Part shown: one piece after another, positions 1-5,588 of the stretch | Layout of the letters: every line of letters starts with the position of its first letter | How positions within the stretch are numbered: position 1 is the stretch's first letter | Virus record (IMG/VR): IMGVR_UViG_3300027337_000007 | Coordinates: 1-38,478 of that record | Source: a virus | DNA: 38,478 nucleotides | Direction: 5' to 3' (one strand) | The notes under the pieces: generated by a model | Seen by the model: only the letters and a program-made list of their open reading frames with translations | Told to the model about the DNA's origin: nothing | Databases searched by the model: none | Position numbers and translations under genes: made by a program

Positions 1-63
1 ACCCAGCAAGAACTCATCGACAAAGCCGCTGACATTCGCGCTCGCTTTCCGTATCAGGAGTAA
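1..63 (+). CDS. 3' end of small late protein (partial; complete copy at 38229-38414)
   Basis: The window opens in frame within this gene and reaches TAA at 61-63. It encodes the last 20 residues of the 61-residue protein that is complete at the right end. Three bases separate its stop from the endolysin start codon, so the two genes are probably co-translated. It is partial only because the circular genome was cut here. Confidence 0.85.
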   Translation, partial: TQQELIDKAADIRARFPYQE

Positions 64-127
64 GCGATGAAAACATCAGATCGCGGCATCGAACTCATCA
101 AGTCTTTTGAAGGCTGCAAGCTCCAGA
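1..127. repeat. Left copy of 127-bp terminal direct repeat
   Basis: The first 127 bases are identical to bases 38352-38478. The repeat starts inside the small gene that precedes the endolysin and ends inside the endolysin gene, so both reading frames continue across the joint. An exact overlap of 127 bp is what an assembler using k=127 leaves at the ends of a circular or circularly permuted molecule. I read it as an assembly overlap, not as a biological terminal repeat, but a true short terminal redundancy cannot be excluded from sequence alone. Confidence 0.95.
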
Positions 128-549
128 CCTATCACTGCTCGGCTGGCGTGGCGACCATCGGATACGGTCACACCGGCAAGGACGTGCGACCAGGCATGGT
201 TATTACGCAGGAAACAGCAGAGAAACTGTTGCGTCAGGATCTGGCACGATTCGAGGCCGGTGTCGCCAAATCAGCGCAGAAAACCACTCAGGGGCAATTC
301 GATGCGCTCGTTAGCTTTGCTTTCAATCTTGGTCTTGGCGCTCTCTCTGGTTCTACACTGCTGAAAATGCACAATGATGGAAAATATAGTGAAGCCGCTA
401 AGCGGTTCCCCCAGTGGGACAAGGCCGATGGCACGCACAATGGCAAAGACGATGACGGCGATGGCTTGATTGATGAGGCTGGCGAGAAGCAGCGATTGAC
501 TGGTCTAACGCGCCGTCGCGAAGCTGAGGCTAAGCTCTACGCGTCGTGA
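67..549 (+). CDS. Endolysin, GH24 (T4/P21-type) lysozyme
   Basis: This muramidase cleaves the MurNAc-GlcNAc bonds of peptidoglycan to release progeny. The catalytic arrangement of the family is visible: E15, then C24 in the position often held by Asp, and T30, with the motif ATIGYGHT at 29-36. The length of 160 residues is normal for the family. There is no N-terminal hydrophobic segment, so it is not a signal-arrest-release enzyme and should need a holin to reach the wall. AGGAG lies just upstream of ATG. Residues 128-136 (DDDGDGLID) form an acidic loop resembling the calcium site of EF-hands or dockerins, inserted before the C-terminal LTGLTRRREAE helix. Lysis genes follow immediately. Confidence 0.93.
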   Translation: MKTSDRGIELIKSFEGCKLQTYHCSAGVATIGYGHTGKDVRPGMVITQETAEKLLRQDLARFEAGVAKSAQKTTQGQFDALVSFAFNLGLGALSGSTLLKMHNDGKYSEAAKRFPQWDKADGTHNGKDDDGDGLIDEAGEKQRLTGLTRRREAEAKLYAS

Positions 550-574
550 TACACTAAACCAACACTAAGCACGC

Positions 575-596
575 GCCGTTTACTTAAAATAACGGC
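575..596 (+). other. Inverted repeat in leader between lysis genes
   Basis: GCCGTT (575-580) pairs with AACGGC (591-596) across a 10-base A+T-rich loop. It lies in the 74-base gap between the endolysin stop and the next start. There is no T-run, so it is not a standard intrinsic terminator. It could be an mRNA leader hairpin or a processing site. Confidence 0.4.
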
Positions 597-623
597 ACAG
601 ATTCTGCAAGATAGAGGTATCAA

Positions 624-998
624 ATGCGGCCGGAGCGCAACGTGGAATCAATGGCAGTCGAGATTCAGCATTTACAGCAAGGCCAAAGCAGGATTGAATC
701 CAGCATTGATAAGTTGTCCGACAAGCTCGACGGCGTTGGCCAAGCACTCACTTCGCTGATCCGCCTCACTGAAAAACACGATGCTTTGACAGACCGCGTG
801 AAGAACCTTGAGGAAGAATCGAAATCCCGTGAGGATGTCGCCCATCGCGGCGAGGCTTACATGTCGGCGGCAAAATATCTATTTCCCTTTGCCTTAGTTG
901 TCATGAGTTCGTTTATCGGTTGGCTAGTTACTCGCGTTGATGGCCATGACGATAAAATCCACCAGATCGAAGTCAAAGAAGCAGAGGTGCATAAATGA
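624..998 (+). CDS. Coiled-coil membrane protein, lysis cassette (XhlA-like architecture)
   Basis: The 124-residue protein begins with about 75 residues of heptad-like, charged helix (including LDGVGQALTSLIRL and LTDRVKNLEEE). One transmembrane segment follows at about residues 84-104 (YLFPFALVVMSSFIGWLV), then a short acidic and charged tail. Coiled coil followed by one membrane span is the layout of XhlA-like lysis accessory proteins, and its place between endolysin and a small hydrophobic protein supports a lysis role. No family can be assigned by motif, so function is inferred. The start is ATG with AGAGGT upstream. The stop overlaps the next start as ATGA. Confidence 0.7.
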   Translation: MRPERNVESMAVEIQHLQQGQSRIESSIDKLSDKLDGVGQALTSLIRLTEKHDALTDRVKNLEEESKSREDVAHRGEAYMSAAKYLFPFALVVMSSFIGWLVTRVDGHDDKIHQIEVKEAEVHK

Positions 999-1159
999 AT
1001 ATCCTGAAAACCTACGCAAAGCAGCCCAGCACATGGCGCGGTCTTGCGCTGATCCTATCGGCCTTCGGCATCGTTATTGATCCTGAGCTTGCCGGTCAAA
1101 TCGGCGTTGGCGTTGCCGGTGCTATCGGTCTTTACGAGACGGTCAAGAATCGCCCGTAA
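995..1159 (+). CDS. Small holin-like membrane protein (54 aa)
   Basis: This short gene overlaps the preceding stop (ATGA at 995-998). The product has a charged N-terminus with the motif PSTWRGLALILSAFGI at 11-26, followed by two short hydrophobic stretches separated by DPEL. Proteins of this size and motif are common next to phage endolysins and are often annotated as holins. A pore-forming role that lets the signal-less endolysin reach peptidoglycan is the best inference. It is the last gene of the rightward late operon before the convergent early operon. No spanin pair is visible. Confidence 0.65.
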   Translation: MNILKTYAKQPSTWRGLALILSAFGIVIDPELAGQIGVGVAGAIGLYETVKNRP

Positions 1160-1166
1160 GATAGTC

Positions 1167-1194
1167 GGGCTGCTCGCTATCACGGCGGCAGCCC
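1167..1194. terminator. Strong hairpin between convergent operons (candidate bidirectional terminator)
   Basis: GGGCTGC (1167-1173) pairs with GCAGCCC (1188-1194). CGC (1175-1177) pairs with GCG (1185-1187), with a single bulged T between the two helices and a 7-base loop. It lies in the 44-bp gap where the rightward late operon meets the leftward early operon. Neither strand has a clear U-run after the stem, so if it terminates, it may rely on Rho or on the hairpin alone. Confidence 0.5.
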
Positions 1195-1203
1195 TTCGCC
1201 TGT

Positions 1204-1398
1204 CTATCCAATGCGTTCTGCTTCGGCGCGCATCTCAGCTTCGGTGTGAGACTTGCCCAGCAGCGCGGCATCTGTCTCGTGGCGATTCGAGTACGTGGCC
1301 ACAGCCGTGCCATCGAACGCAGCCTGACGCGCCTGCATGTACGCTTTGCCAAGACGACGCGGAATCTCAATAAGTTCCTCTGGTGTGCGGTAGATCAT
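1204..1398 (-). CDS. Hypothetical small protein, last gene of the early operon
   Basis: The product has 64 residues, starts MIYRTPEELIEIPRRLGKAY and ends with an acidic helix (TEAEMRAEAERIG). No family is recognised. It is the most distal gene of the leftward operon, two bases after the upstream gene. No good Shine-Dalgarno sequence precedes the ATG (context ATTAAAAATG), so it may be translated by coupling. A competing frame at 1143-1370 overlaps it. I prefer this one because it fits the gene spacing and has a less biased composition. Confidence 0.5.
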   Translation of the reverse strand: MIYRTPEELIEIPRRLGKAYMQARQAAFDGTAVATYSNRHETDAALLGKSHTEAEMRAEAERIG

Positions 1399-1400
1399 TT

Positions 1401-1622
1401 TTAATGCGCACTATTTGAAATTGCAATGATTCGGCTTGTTAAAGCAAAATCATATGCTTCCATTGCGCCAAGCTGTGCAGTCATTGCTGATCGTATTTCA
1501 TGAGGCTGCTGCTCAAAAGAATCTGTTTCAAGAAATGCAGCCAGCTTAACTTTTCGATCACGAAGCTGATCCAACTCTTCTTTCATGCGAATGAAAAACG
1601 GTTGATTTGTAATGTCTGTCAT
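1401..1622 (-). CDS. Conserved-type small phage protein (helical, 73 aa)
   Basis: The N-terminal half is MTDITNQPFFIRMKEELDQL followed by RDRKVKLAAFLETDSF, and the rest is helical. The pattern of a long N-terminal helix with 'KL-AFL' and a second helix with 'M-A--L' is common among small early phage proteins of unknown function. No catalytic residues are visible. The start has a weak AGAG upstream. It is five bases downstream of the preceding gene. Confidence 0.6.
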   Translation of the reverse strand: MTDITNQPFFIRMKEELDQLRDRKVKLAAFLETDSFEQQPHEIRSAMTAQLGAMEAYDFALTSRIIAISNSAH

Positions 1623-1627
1623 GGTTT

Positions 1628-1963
1628 TTACTCTACTGTTGGTTTAGGTTTTTTCATCGGCGGCGTTGATATTGCCCGCTCCCAGTCCCAACCCTTGACG
1701 AGTCGGTTAATCACGAGCGGTGCGCTCATATCGTAGCCATGTCGCTTGAGCCAAGACGCGACGCTAGAACCGTCTGGCGTTAACTGGCCTTGCGGTCGCA
1801 GCGCAGAGAACCCAGCGTCACGGCGGTAGTATTTTGCCAGATTATGCGTCAGGCCGATCTCTTGACCGGCCTCGTACAGTTTGCGACCGGCAAGCACTTG
1901 CTGGTGCAGCCAGACGCCAGGGTCTTTGCCGAGTTGCAGGGTTAGGCGGCGGCGGGTGTTCAC
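1628..1963 (-). CDS. Hypothetical protein, basic N-terminus
   Basis: The product has 111 residues. The N-terminal region is basic (NTRRRLTLQLG) and is followed by a possible helix-turn-helix-like stretch (AGQEIGLTHNLAKYYRRDAGF). The C-terminus is WDWERAISTPPMKKPKPTVE. I do not recognise the family, and DNA binding is only a suggestion from charge. It starts with GTG that overlaps the upstream stop as GTGA (1960-1963), so translation is probably coupled. Confidence 0.6.
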   Translation of the reverse strand: MNTRRRLTLQLGKDPGVWLHQQVLAGRKLYEAGQEIGLTHNLAKYYRRDAGFSALRPQGQLTPDGSSVASWLKRHGYDMSAPLVINRLVKGWDWERAISTPPMKKPKPTVE

Positions 1964-2277
1964 TTGAACTTCTCCGAAAAAACCATATCACGCCTGCGCC
2001 ACGAGTGTACTTCTTTCCAGTACCACTTGCGCTCGCCAGCGTGCATGTAGCACTGCGGAAAGGTCGGCTCATTGGAATGGCTCAGGAAGTTATCCAATCG
2101 CATCCCAAGGCGCGATGCACAGCCCTCTGCGCTGCATAGCACGGCGTTTGCCTGCTTATCCGTGCCAAGGTACGGCACAGCCTCCGGTCTTCGCGTGGCG
2201 GTCTTAATTTGGCCGCCATTGGCTAGGAATGCTTCGATCTCGTTGGTTAGGGGTTGTTTTAGGTGCGTGGGGCGCAT
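1960..2277 (-). CDS. Hypothetical phage protein (N-terminal 'LTNEIEAFLANGGQI' motif)
   Basis: The 105-residue product begins MRPTHLKQPLTNEIEAFLAN and continues GGQIKTATRRPEAVPYLGT. This resembles N-terminal segments of small phage proteins of unknown role that carry a short helix and a TAT/TRR turn. Three Cys and two His in the middle do not form an obvious zinc motif. Its start overlaps the previous stop (TAATG at 2277) and its stop overlaps the next start (GTGA). Confidence 0.6.
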   Translation of the reverse strand: MRPTHLKQPLTNEIEAFLANGGQIKTATRRPEAVPYLGTDKQANAVLCSAEGCASRLGMRLDNFLSHSNEPTFPQCYMHAGERKWYWKEVHSWRRRDMVFSEKFK

Positions 2278-2546
2278 TACTTGACTCGCTTGGCTTCGTG
2301 GGCGGCTATGGCGGCTCGAATCCCATCAATCACACTCCATTCCTTTGATCGGCGGAGACCTGCGGCGTATGATTCTAATGCCTCTTTGTCAGTTAGCTCG
2401 GCATCTGGCGCCGCTTTTGCCATCGTTTCGTACAAGTCACGCATGTAGTGCGACCATCCGTTTTGGCCTGATACGGTCACATTCAGCGCAAACGCGACAG
2501 CTGCATCAATCATTGCTTGGGTTGGTGTTTCTGGTAGTAATTTCAT
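2277..2546 (-). CDS. Hypothetical protein sharing a C-terminal tail with the 4298-4591 product
   Basis: The 89-residue helical protein has the central motif AELTDKEALESYAAGLRRSK and ends IRAAIAAHEAKRVK. The product at 4298-4591 also has an ELTDEE motif followed by IIAAHEARRGVK at its end. The DNA tggcttcgtgggcggc is shared by both (reverse-strand coding). The two look like diverged relatives or share an exchanged tail. Function is unknown. Starts and stops are coupled to both neighbours (ATGA and TAATG). Confidence 0.62.
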   Translation of the reverse strand: MKLLPETPTQAMIDAAVAFALNVTVSGQNGWSHYMRDLYETMAKAAPDAELTDKEALESYAAGLRRSKEWSVIDGIRAAIAAHEAKRVK

Positions 2547-2788
2547 CTCGCCATCGCCTCCCAGCGCACGCGGATTAAACCGCCTTCAGTGTTGTGTAGT
2601 GGTCTTAGTTGGTCGTGAACAACATCGGCAAGCTCAGACACAAGGCACGGCTCTTCGGTTCGGAAAACCATGCGCTCCGTGCTGATCTGCGTGGTGGCGT
2701 GCAGAACGATAGTCCACATGCGCCGGTTGCCGTTGTGTTTGCCGTTAATGATTAGCCGATTGGTGGCCGTGTCGAATATGGCTTTCAT
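2543..2788 (-). CDS. Hypothetical protein (81 aa)
   Basis: I chose the ATG at 2788 because it overlaps the upstream stop as ATGA; a TTG two codons earlier is also open. The predicted product begins MKAIFDTATNRLIINGKHNG and looks like a small beta-rich domain, followed by a helix (VSELADVVHDQLRPL). It is not recognised. It sits between the DUF3310 gene and another unknown gene in the distal early operon. Confidence 0.55.
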   Translation of the reverse strand: MKAIFDTATNRLIINGKHNGNRRMWTIVLHATTQISTERMVFRTEEPCLVSELADVVHDQLRPLHNTEGGLIRVRWEAMAR

Positions 2789-3051
2789 TTGCAACCACGC
2801 TTAGCTATCTCTCGCTCGATGTACCACACAGCCTTGCGCATATCCTCAATGGCGTCTGCTTTCAAGTCAGCACGCCAGAGGTACTTAATAGCATTACCCA
2901 AATTAAACCCCATGTGTTCAGTCACCTGAATGCACTCAATGCCAGACGGGTGGCTGGTGTAGTGAGTCGGGTGGTTTACGGGGTCTGGATCATGATTTAC
3001 TTTCCTAAACCGATCATATTGCTCTCTTAATGCGTCATCAATCATTTTCAT
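2785..3051 (-). CDS. DUF3310 family phage protein
   Basis: The motif VNHPTHYTSHPSGIECIQVTE followed by GNAIKYLWRAD and the C-terminal AVWYIEREI is the signature of DUF3310 proteins. These are widespread small phage proteins sometimes annotated as nucleotide kinases, without proof of activity that I know of. The start at 3051 overlaps the upstream stop as ATGA; another ATG lies two codons inside. The product has 88 residues. Early position fits a DNA-metabolism or host-takeover accessory role, which is inference. Confidence 0.8.
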   Translation of the reverse strand: MKMIDDALREQYDRFRKVNHDPDPVNHPTHYTSHPSGIECIQVTEHMGFNLGNAIKYLWRADLKADAIEDMRKAVWYIEREIAKRGCK

Positions 3052-3293
3052 CTCTCCAATCCGCAAGAACACGCTGCACCCATATTCACAGCACATGCAC
3101 CCCAGTGGTTCTTAATATCCGTGCGTGGATAAATCTTCTCCAGCACATCGCCCCAATCTGGCACGAGGAACTCAGGCGCATCTAAGATGCACTGCGGCTC
3201 CATGTCCTGCGGATCTACATACAGAACCCACGGGCATCCGTTCTGATCAGCCTTCGCGCGCGCTTGGCGGCGTTTGTGGTCTAGGTCGGTCAT
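3048..3293 (-). CDS. Hypothetical protein (81 aa)
   Basis: A longer frame extends upstream to 3395, but the ATG at 3293 overlaps the stop of the small gene 3290-3433 as ATGA, which sets the start. The product begins MTDLDHKRRQARAKADQNG and has a compact acidic and aromatic centre (LVPDWGDVLEKIYP). It ends with several Cys (GACAVNMGAACSCGLER), possibly metal-binding. No family is recognised. Confidence 0.6.
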   Translation of the reverse strand: MTDLDHKRRQARAKADQNGCPWVLYVDPQDMEPQCILDAPEFLVPDWGDVLEKIYPRTDIKNHWGACAVNMGAACSCGLER

Positions 3294-3433
3294 GCTGGCT
3301 CGCCAATAGCAACTGCTGCAATGGCAAGAAAAAGCCAAAGCAATGAAAAGGCAATCATCCATCCTTTGTTTGACGCAGATCCGCCAACTAGCCAAATTGC
3401 ATGTTTAATCATAAAAAACTGAAACCACGTCAT
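3290..3433 (-). CDS. Small single-span membrane protein (47 aa)
   Basis: This short frame fills the gap between two coupled genes. Its start overlaps the previous stop as ATGA (3430-3433) and its stop overlaps the next start as ATGA (3290-3293). It starts MTWFQFFMIKHAIWLVGG and has a clear membrane span, MIAFSLLWLFLAIAAVAI, near the C-terminus, ending GEPA. Two exact ATGA junctions and a coherent hydrophobic segment support a real gene. Function is unknown. Confidence 0.65.
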   Translation of the reverse strand: MTWFQFFMIKHAIWLVGGSASNKGWMIAFSLLWLFLAIAAVAIGEPA

Positions 3434-3585
3434 GATTTAACTCCCACCGGCTCACAATCAATAATCCGCGCATCTTCGGGAATCAGCGCGGCTGCTTTAT
3501 CCATCGCATCGCTGAAACTTGATGCGCTAACCTTCACGCGCTCAAGGCTCGTGCATTCTAATGGTGTCCAGTAGACTGCCCACAT
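3430..3585 (-). CDS. Hypothetical small protein (51 aa)
   Basis: The frame starts at an ATG preceded by AGAGGT at good spacing (AGAGGTAACTACC-ATG) and stops in an ATGA overlap with the next gene. The product begins MWAVYWTPLECTSLERVKVS and has a helix DAMDKAAALIPEDARII. It ends CEPVGVKS. The beta-helix-beta feel suggests a small alpha/beta fold. It is the first gene after a promoter-like leader at 3600-3628 and so may head a sub-operon. It is not recognised. Confidence 0.65.
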   Translation of the reverse strand: MWAVYWTPLECTSLERVKVSASSFSDAMDKAAALIPEDARIIDCEPVGVKS

Positions 3586-3599
3586 GGTAGTTACCTCTT

Positions 3600-3628
3600 G
3601 TTATTTGGTTTGCCGATCATACCAACTC
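3600..3628 (-). promoter_or_regulatory. Promoter-like leader, copy 1 (paired with 5558-5588)
   Basis: On the minus strand, GAGTTGGTATGATCGG is followed by ACCAAATAA and then the start codon at 3585. TATGAT with a TGG extension (3616-3621 on the plus axis) looks like an extended -10 box, giving a leader of about 24 bases. The same sequence with few changes occurs before the gene at 5541, with matching distance to ATG (31 versus 32 bases from the -10). A CCG-N5-CGG motif lies upstream at 3646-3656. Confidence 0.55.
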
Positions 3629-3905
3629 AACACAGCAGATGATTACCGTCTGTCGGAATCCAGTATTTTTTCACTAAGCCCTGCACGCGCAACGCCTCGA
3701 TCTCTAGCGGATCAAGCGGCGGCAATACATGCACCGTCAGTTTCCGCGCATGGCCTAGCTGCTTGCGCCAGTCACGAACCTGGCGAGCGTTAGGGATAAT
3801 CCCCGTGTGTGCATAGTATTCCGCCTGTATCTCACGCGTACCGGCCTGCGCTTCGATTAGCGGCACGATGCACGCGATCTTAGTCCTCAGTGGTACGGCT
3901 GGCAC
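3627..3905 (-). CDS. Hypothetical protein (92 aa, GTG start)
   Basis: The frame runs from GTG at 3905, overlapping the end of the upstream gene by 26 bases; an internal GTG (MPLIEAQAG) would give a shorter product. The core is AGTREIQAEYYAHTGIIPNA then RQVRDWRKQLGHARKLTVHV, which could be a helix-turn-helix followed by a basic helix. DNA binding is only suggested. A CCG-N5-CGG motif lies within its last codons (3646-3656). Confidence 0.55.
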   Translation of the reverse strand: MPAVPLRTKIACIVPLIEAQAGTREIQAEYYAHTGIIPNARQVRDWRKQLGHARKLTVHVLPPLDPLEIEALRVQGLVKKYWIPTDGNHLLC

Positions 3906-4077
3906 GAGCTTGTCTCCATTCGTTAAATCCTTCGTTGCGCCATGCGGCGGCGGGGTCGTTTGCAGCGGCCTCGTTAATATAAGCCGCCATGAAAGCCGCC
4001 CAATTCGATGTGCCTGGCACTAGGTCGCGCATCGATGCCAGTAACGCGCCCTGCATGAGTGCAGATACCAGTGTCAT
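3880..4077 (-). CDS. Hypothetical protein (65 aa)
   Basis: I chose the ATG at 4077 because it overlaps the upstream stop as ATGA and has GGAGAGAG upstream; an ATG at 4101 would need a 28-base overlap. The product begins MTLVSALMQGALLASMRDLV and is predicted helical, with the centre WAAFMAAYINEAAANDPAAA and end WRQARASRTTED. The function is not recognised. Confidence 0.55.
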   Translation of the reverse strand: MTLVSALMQGALLASMRDLVPGTSNWAAFMAAYINEAAANDPAAAWRNEGFNEWRQARASRTTED

Positions 4078-4301
4078 TTGTCTCTCTCCGTTAGATTCCA
4101 TTTCAGTCGATCAACACCACGAGTCCACCAGCCGTATGCGCCAATCATCAGTCGCTGTCCGGTGCGTGAGTATCGCTTGCGGTGAAAGTAACGCGGCATG
4201 CCGACAAGGAAAGTGTAACCGTCAAACAACGCGATGATTGGGCTGCTTGGCCTGATTTTACGGACACGCATTTCGCGGGCGCGTGGGCAGAACTTGGTCA
4301 T
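4074..4301 (-). CDS. Hypothetical basic protein (75 aa)
   Basis: The ATG at 4301 overlaps the previous stop (ATGA at 4298-4301), so the longer frame to 4361 is not used. The product is strongly basic: MTKFCPRAREMRVRKIRPSS at the N-terminus and RYFHRKRYSRTGQRLMIGAY later. The hydrophobic stretch IIALFDGYTFLVGM is too short and polar to be a confident membrane span. Its charge could suit nucleic-acid binding. No family is recognised. Confidence 0.55.
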   Translation of the reverse strand: MTKFCPRAREMRVRKIRPSSPIIALFDGYTFLVGMPRYFHRKRYSRTGQRLMIGAYGWWTRGVDRLKWNLTERDK

Positions 4302-4591
4302 TTCACACCCCGCCTGGCTTCGTGGGCGGCGATGATGCGACGAGCTATTCCCACCCGGCACTCATCACATGGGCAGTTATTTGTTAATCCGTAGTCGGAA
4401 ATAATCTCCTCATCCGTCAGCTCCACCACAGCGGCGGGTTGCTGGGCGAGGGCTTCGGCTGCCATTCCAAGTGCGGTCATAAGGTCGTCAAATTGATCCC
4501 CCCATTCCATCCCACCGCAATTGCGCTGAAGCACCACGGCGCGCAGCTTCTCTAACGCCTCACGCATCTTCTGTTCGCTTGTCACACCCAT
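4298..4591 (-). CDS. Hypothetical helical protein with CPCDEC motif
   Basis: The 97-residue product has an N-terminal helix (EQKMREALEKLRAVVLQ), a middle helix (FDDLMTALGMAAEALAQQ), an ELTDEEI motif and NNCPCDECRVGIARRIIAAH near the end. CPCDEC could bind a metal. The ending resembles the C-terminus of the 2277-2546 product. The gene overlaps the previous one by 10 bases and the next by 4 (ATGA). Function is unknown. Confidence 0.62.
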   Translation of the reverse strand: MGVTSEQKMREALEKLRAVVLQRNCGGMEWGDQFDDLMTALGMAAEALAQQPAAVVELTDEEIISDYGLTNNCPCDECRVGIARRIIAAHEARRGVK

Positions 4592-4776
4592 TTCTCACAC
4601 TCCTGCATTAGCACATCGGCAACGGCCTTAGCCTCATCTGCGCGCTCAATCGCGGCGATGGTCTTGTTAAGCAGATCAGCCTTGGCCTGAGCCACAGCAA
4701 ACGCTTGGCTGCTCATGGCTGGGCTAATCTCTGCACGGATGGATGCCGCCATAAGGCGCAGTTCGTCGATACTCAT
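4582..4776 (-). CDS. Hypothetical helical protein (64 aa)
   Basis: The product (MSIDELRLMAASIRAEISPA at the start) is almost entirely predicted helix, rich in Ala and Glu, ending DVLMQECEKWV. It has ATGA coupling to the upstream gene at 4773-4776 and a 10-base overlap downstream. No motif or family is recognised. Confidence 0.6.
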   Translation of the reverse strand: MSIDELRLMAASIRAEISPAMSSQAFAVAQAKADLLNKTIAAIERADEAKAVADVLMQECEKWV

Positions 4777-5114
4777 GCTGTCTCTCCGGTTGCTTTGGCG
4801 ATGGCGGCGCGGGCTCGAACTCTAACTGGATCAGATTCGGATGCTGCAATGCCAGCGGTTCGCTCAATATCAATAAGCGCCTCCAACAACTCCGGCGCGG
4901 CGGCGATTAGGCGGGCGTTGGCGTTTTGCATTTCACTGTTTGCAAACTTTGACCAAGTTGGCTCAAACAAAATGGCATTTGAAACAACTTGCGACTCCAT
5001 TAAGCAAATCTGAATATCCATGACTCCGCCTAAAATGTACTTAGGCACAGCATCACCATCACCATCAATGCGTCGGTCAATAACTTCCCAAGGCCCCGGC
5101 GTATGCTTACTCAT
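4773..5114 (-). CDS. 'HTPGPW' family phage protein
   Basis: The product starts MSKHTPGPWEVIDRRIDG and contains NARLIAAAPELLEALIDIE. That pair of motifs marks a very common family of small phage and prophage proteins in Proteobacteria, of unknown function. The start at 5114 overlaps the stop of the preceding small membrane gene as ATGA, so the longer frame to 5189 is not used. The length of 113 residues fits the family. Confidence 0.78.
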   Translation of the reverse strand: MSKHTPGPWEVIDRRIDGDGDAVPKYILGGVMDIQICLMESQVVSNAILFEPTWSKFANSEMQNANARLIAAAPELLEALIDIERTAGIAASESDPVRVRARAAIAKATGETA

Positions 5115-5215
5115 GCTGTCACCCCGCCCAATGCGCCGTAGATCATCATCAAGCCAAGACCGGCGGAAATGCCGATCAAAGCTAACCACTCGAATGCTGT
5201 GTCGTGGTTATTCAT
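5111..5215 (-). CDS. Small single-span membrane protein (34 aa)
   Basis: This short gene is defined by two overlaps, TAATG with the upstream stop (5213-5217) and ATGA with the downstream start (5111-5114). The product is MNNHDTAFEW followed by a membrane-like segment LALIGISAGLGLMMIYGAL and a short tail. It resembles the 47-residue membrane protein at 3290-3433 in layout but not in sequence. Function is unknown. Confidence 0.6.
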   Translation of the reverse strand: MNNHDTAFEWLALIGISAGLGLMMIYGALGGVTA

Positions 5216-5541
5216 TACAAGTACCCCGCTGCGTAGATTTTTGCGTCTGTTTTTGCGTCCTCAGCATCAAGCTCACGGGCGCGCTGGATCTTCTCAAGCT
5301 CGCGCATAATGTGGACATTGCAGGTCGGCAAGCACATCATGGCGAAAACCACGCCGATCTTTTGATCGTCCGGCATGTTGCTAATCGCATCCATCCAATC
5401 TTGCAAAGCCTTTAAGCTCCAGTAGTCGTCGTTCAAGTATGCTTCCGGATGCACCTTTTCAATGTCGCAGCAGAAGTCGCAGTGCAGCTCATCGTCAGCT
5501 ACATCAAAGGCCAGCATTAAATCGTCATCAGTGAAAATCAT
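5215..5541 (-). CDS. Hypothetical acidic protein with Cys pairs (108 aa)
   Basis: The open frame extends to 5772, but that part overlaps the methyltransferase gene and the promoter-like leader. The ATG at 5541 aligns with the start used after the sister leader at 3600-3628, so I prefer it; ATG at 5577 is possible. The product begins MIFTDDDLMLAFDVADDEL, has CDFCCDIEKVHPEAYLNDDY, and continues with helices to IYAAGYL. The CxxCC group may bind metal. No family is recognised. Confidence 0.58.
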   Translation of the reverse strand: MIFTDDDLMLAFDVADDELHCDFCCDIEKVHPEAYLNDDYWSLKALQDWMDAISNMPDDQKIGVVFAMMCLPTCNVHIMRELEKIQRARELDAEDAKTDAKIYAAGYL

Positions 5542-5557
5542 TTTTGTCGCCCCGTTC

Positions 5558-5588
5558 TTATTTGGTAAAGCGATCATGCCGACTCGCT
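5558..5588 (-). promoter_or_regulatory. Promoter-like leader, copy 2 (paired with 3600-3628)
   Basis: The minus strand reads GAGTCGGCATGATCGC, then ACCAAATAAGAACGG, then the start codon at 5541. It is a near copy of the leader before the gene at 3585. The -10-like element is CATGAT, weaker than TATGAT in copy 1. A CCG-N5-CGG motif lies further upstream at 5609-5619. The conservation of both sequence and distance to ATG argues for a real control element. Confidence 0.5.

Noticed and set aside
1143-1370. 75-residue minus-strand frame overlapping the 1204-1398 gene
   Set aside because: It is basic and Arg-rich like a shadow frame, overlaps the holin-like gene's end and the terminator-like hairpin, and lacks a good start.
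4302-4361. N-terminal extensions of several early genes (also 5115-5189, 3294-3395 and 3052-3096)
   Set aside because: In each case a downstream ATG overlaps the previous stop as ATGA, the junction used throughout this operon, and the extensions overlap real upstream genes.
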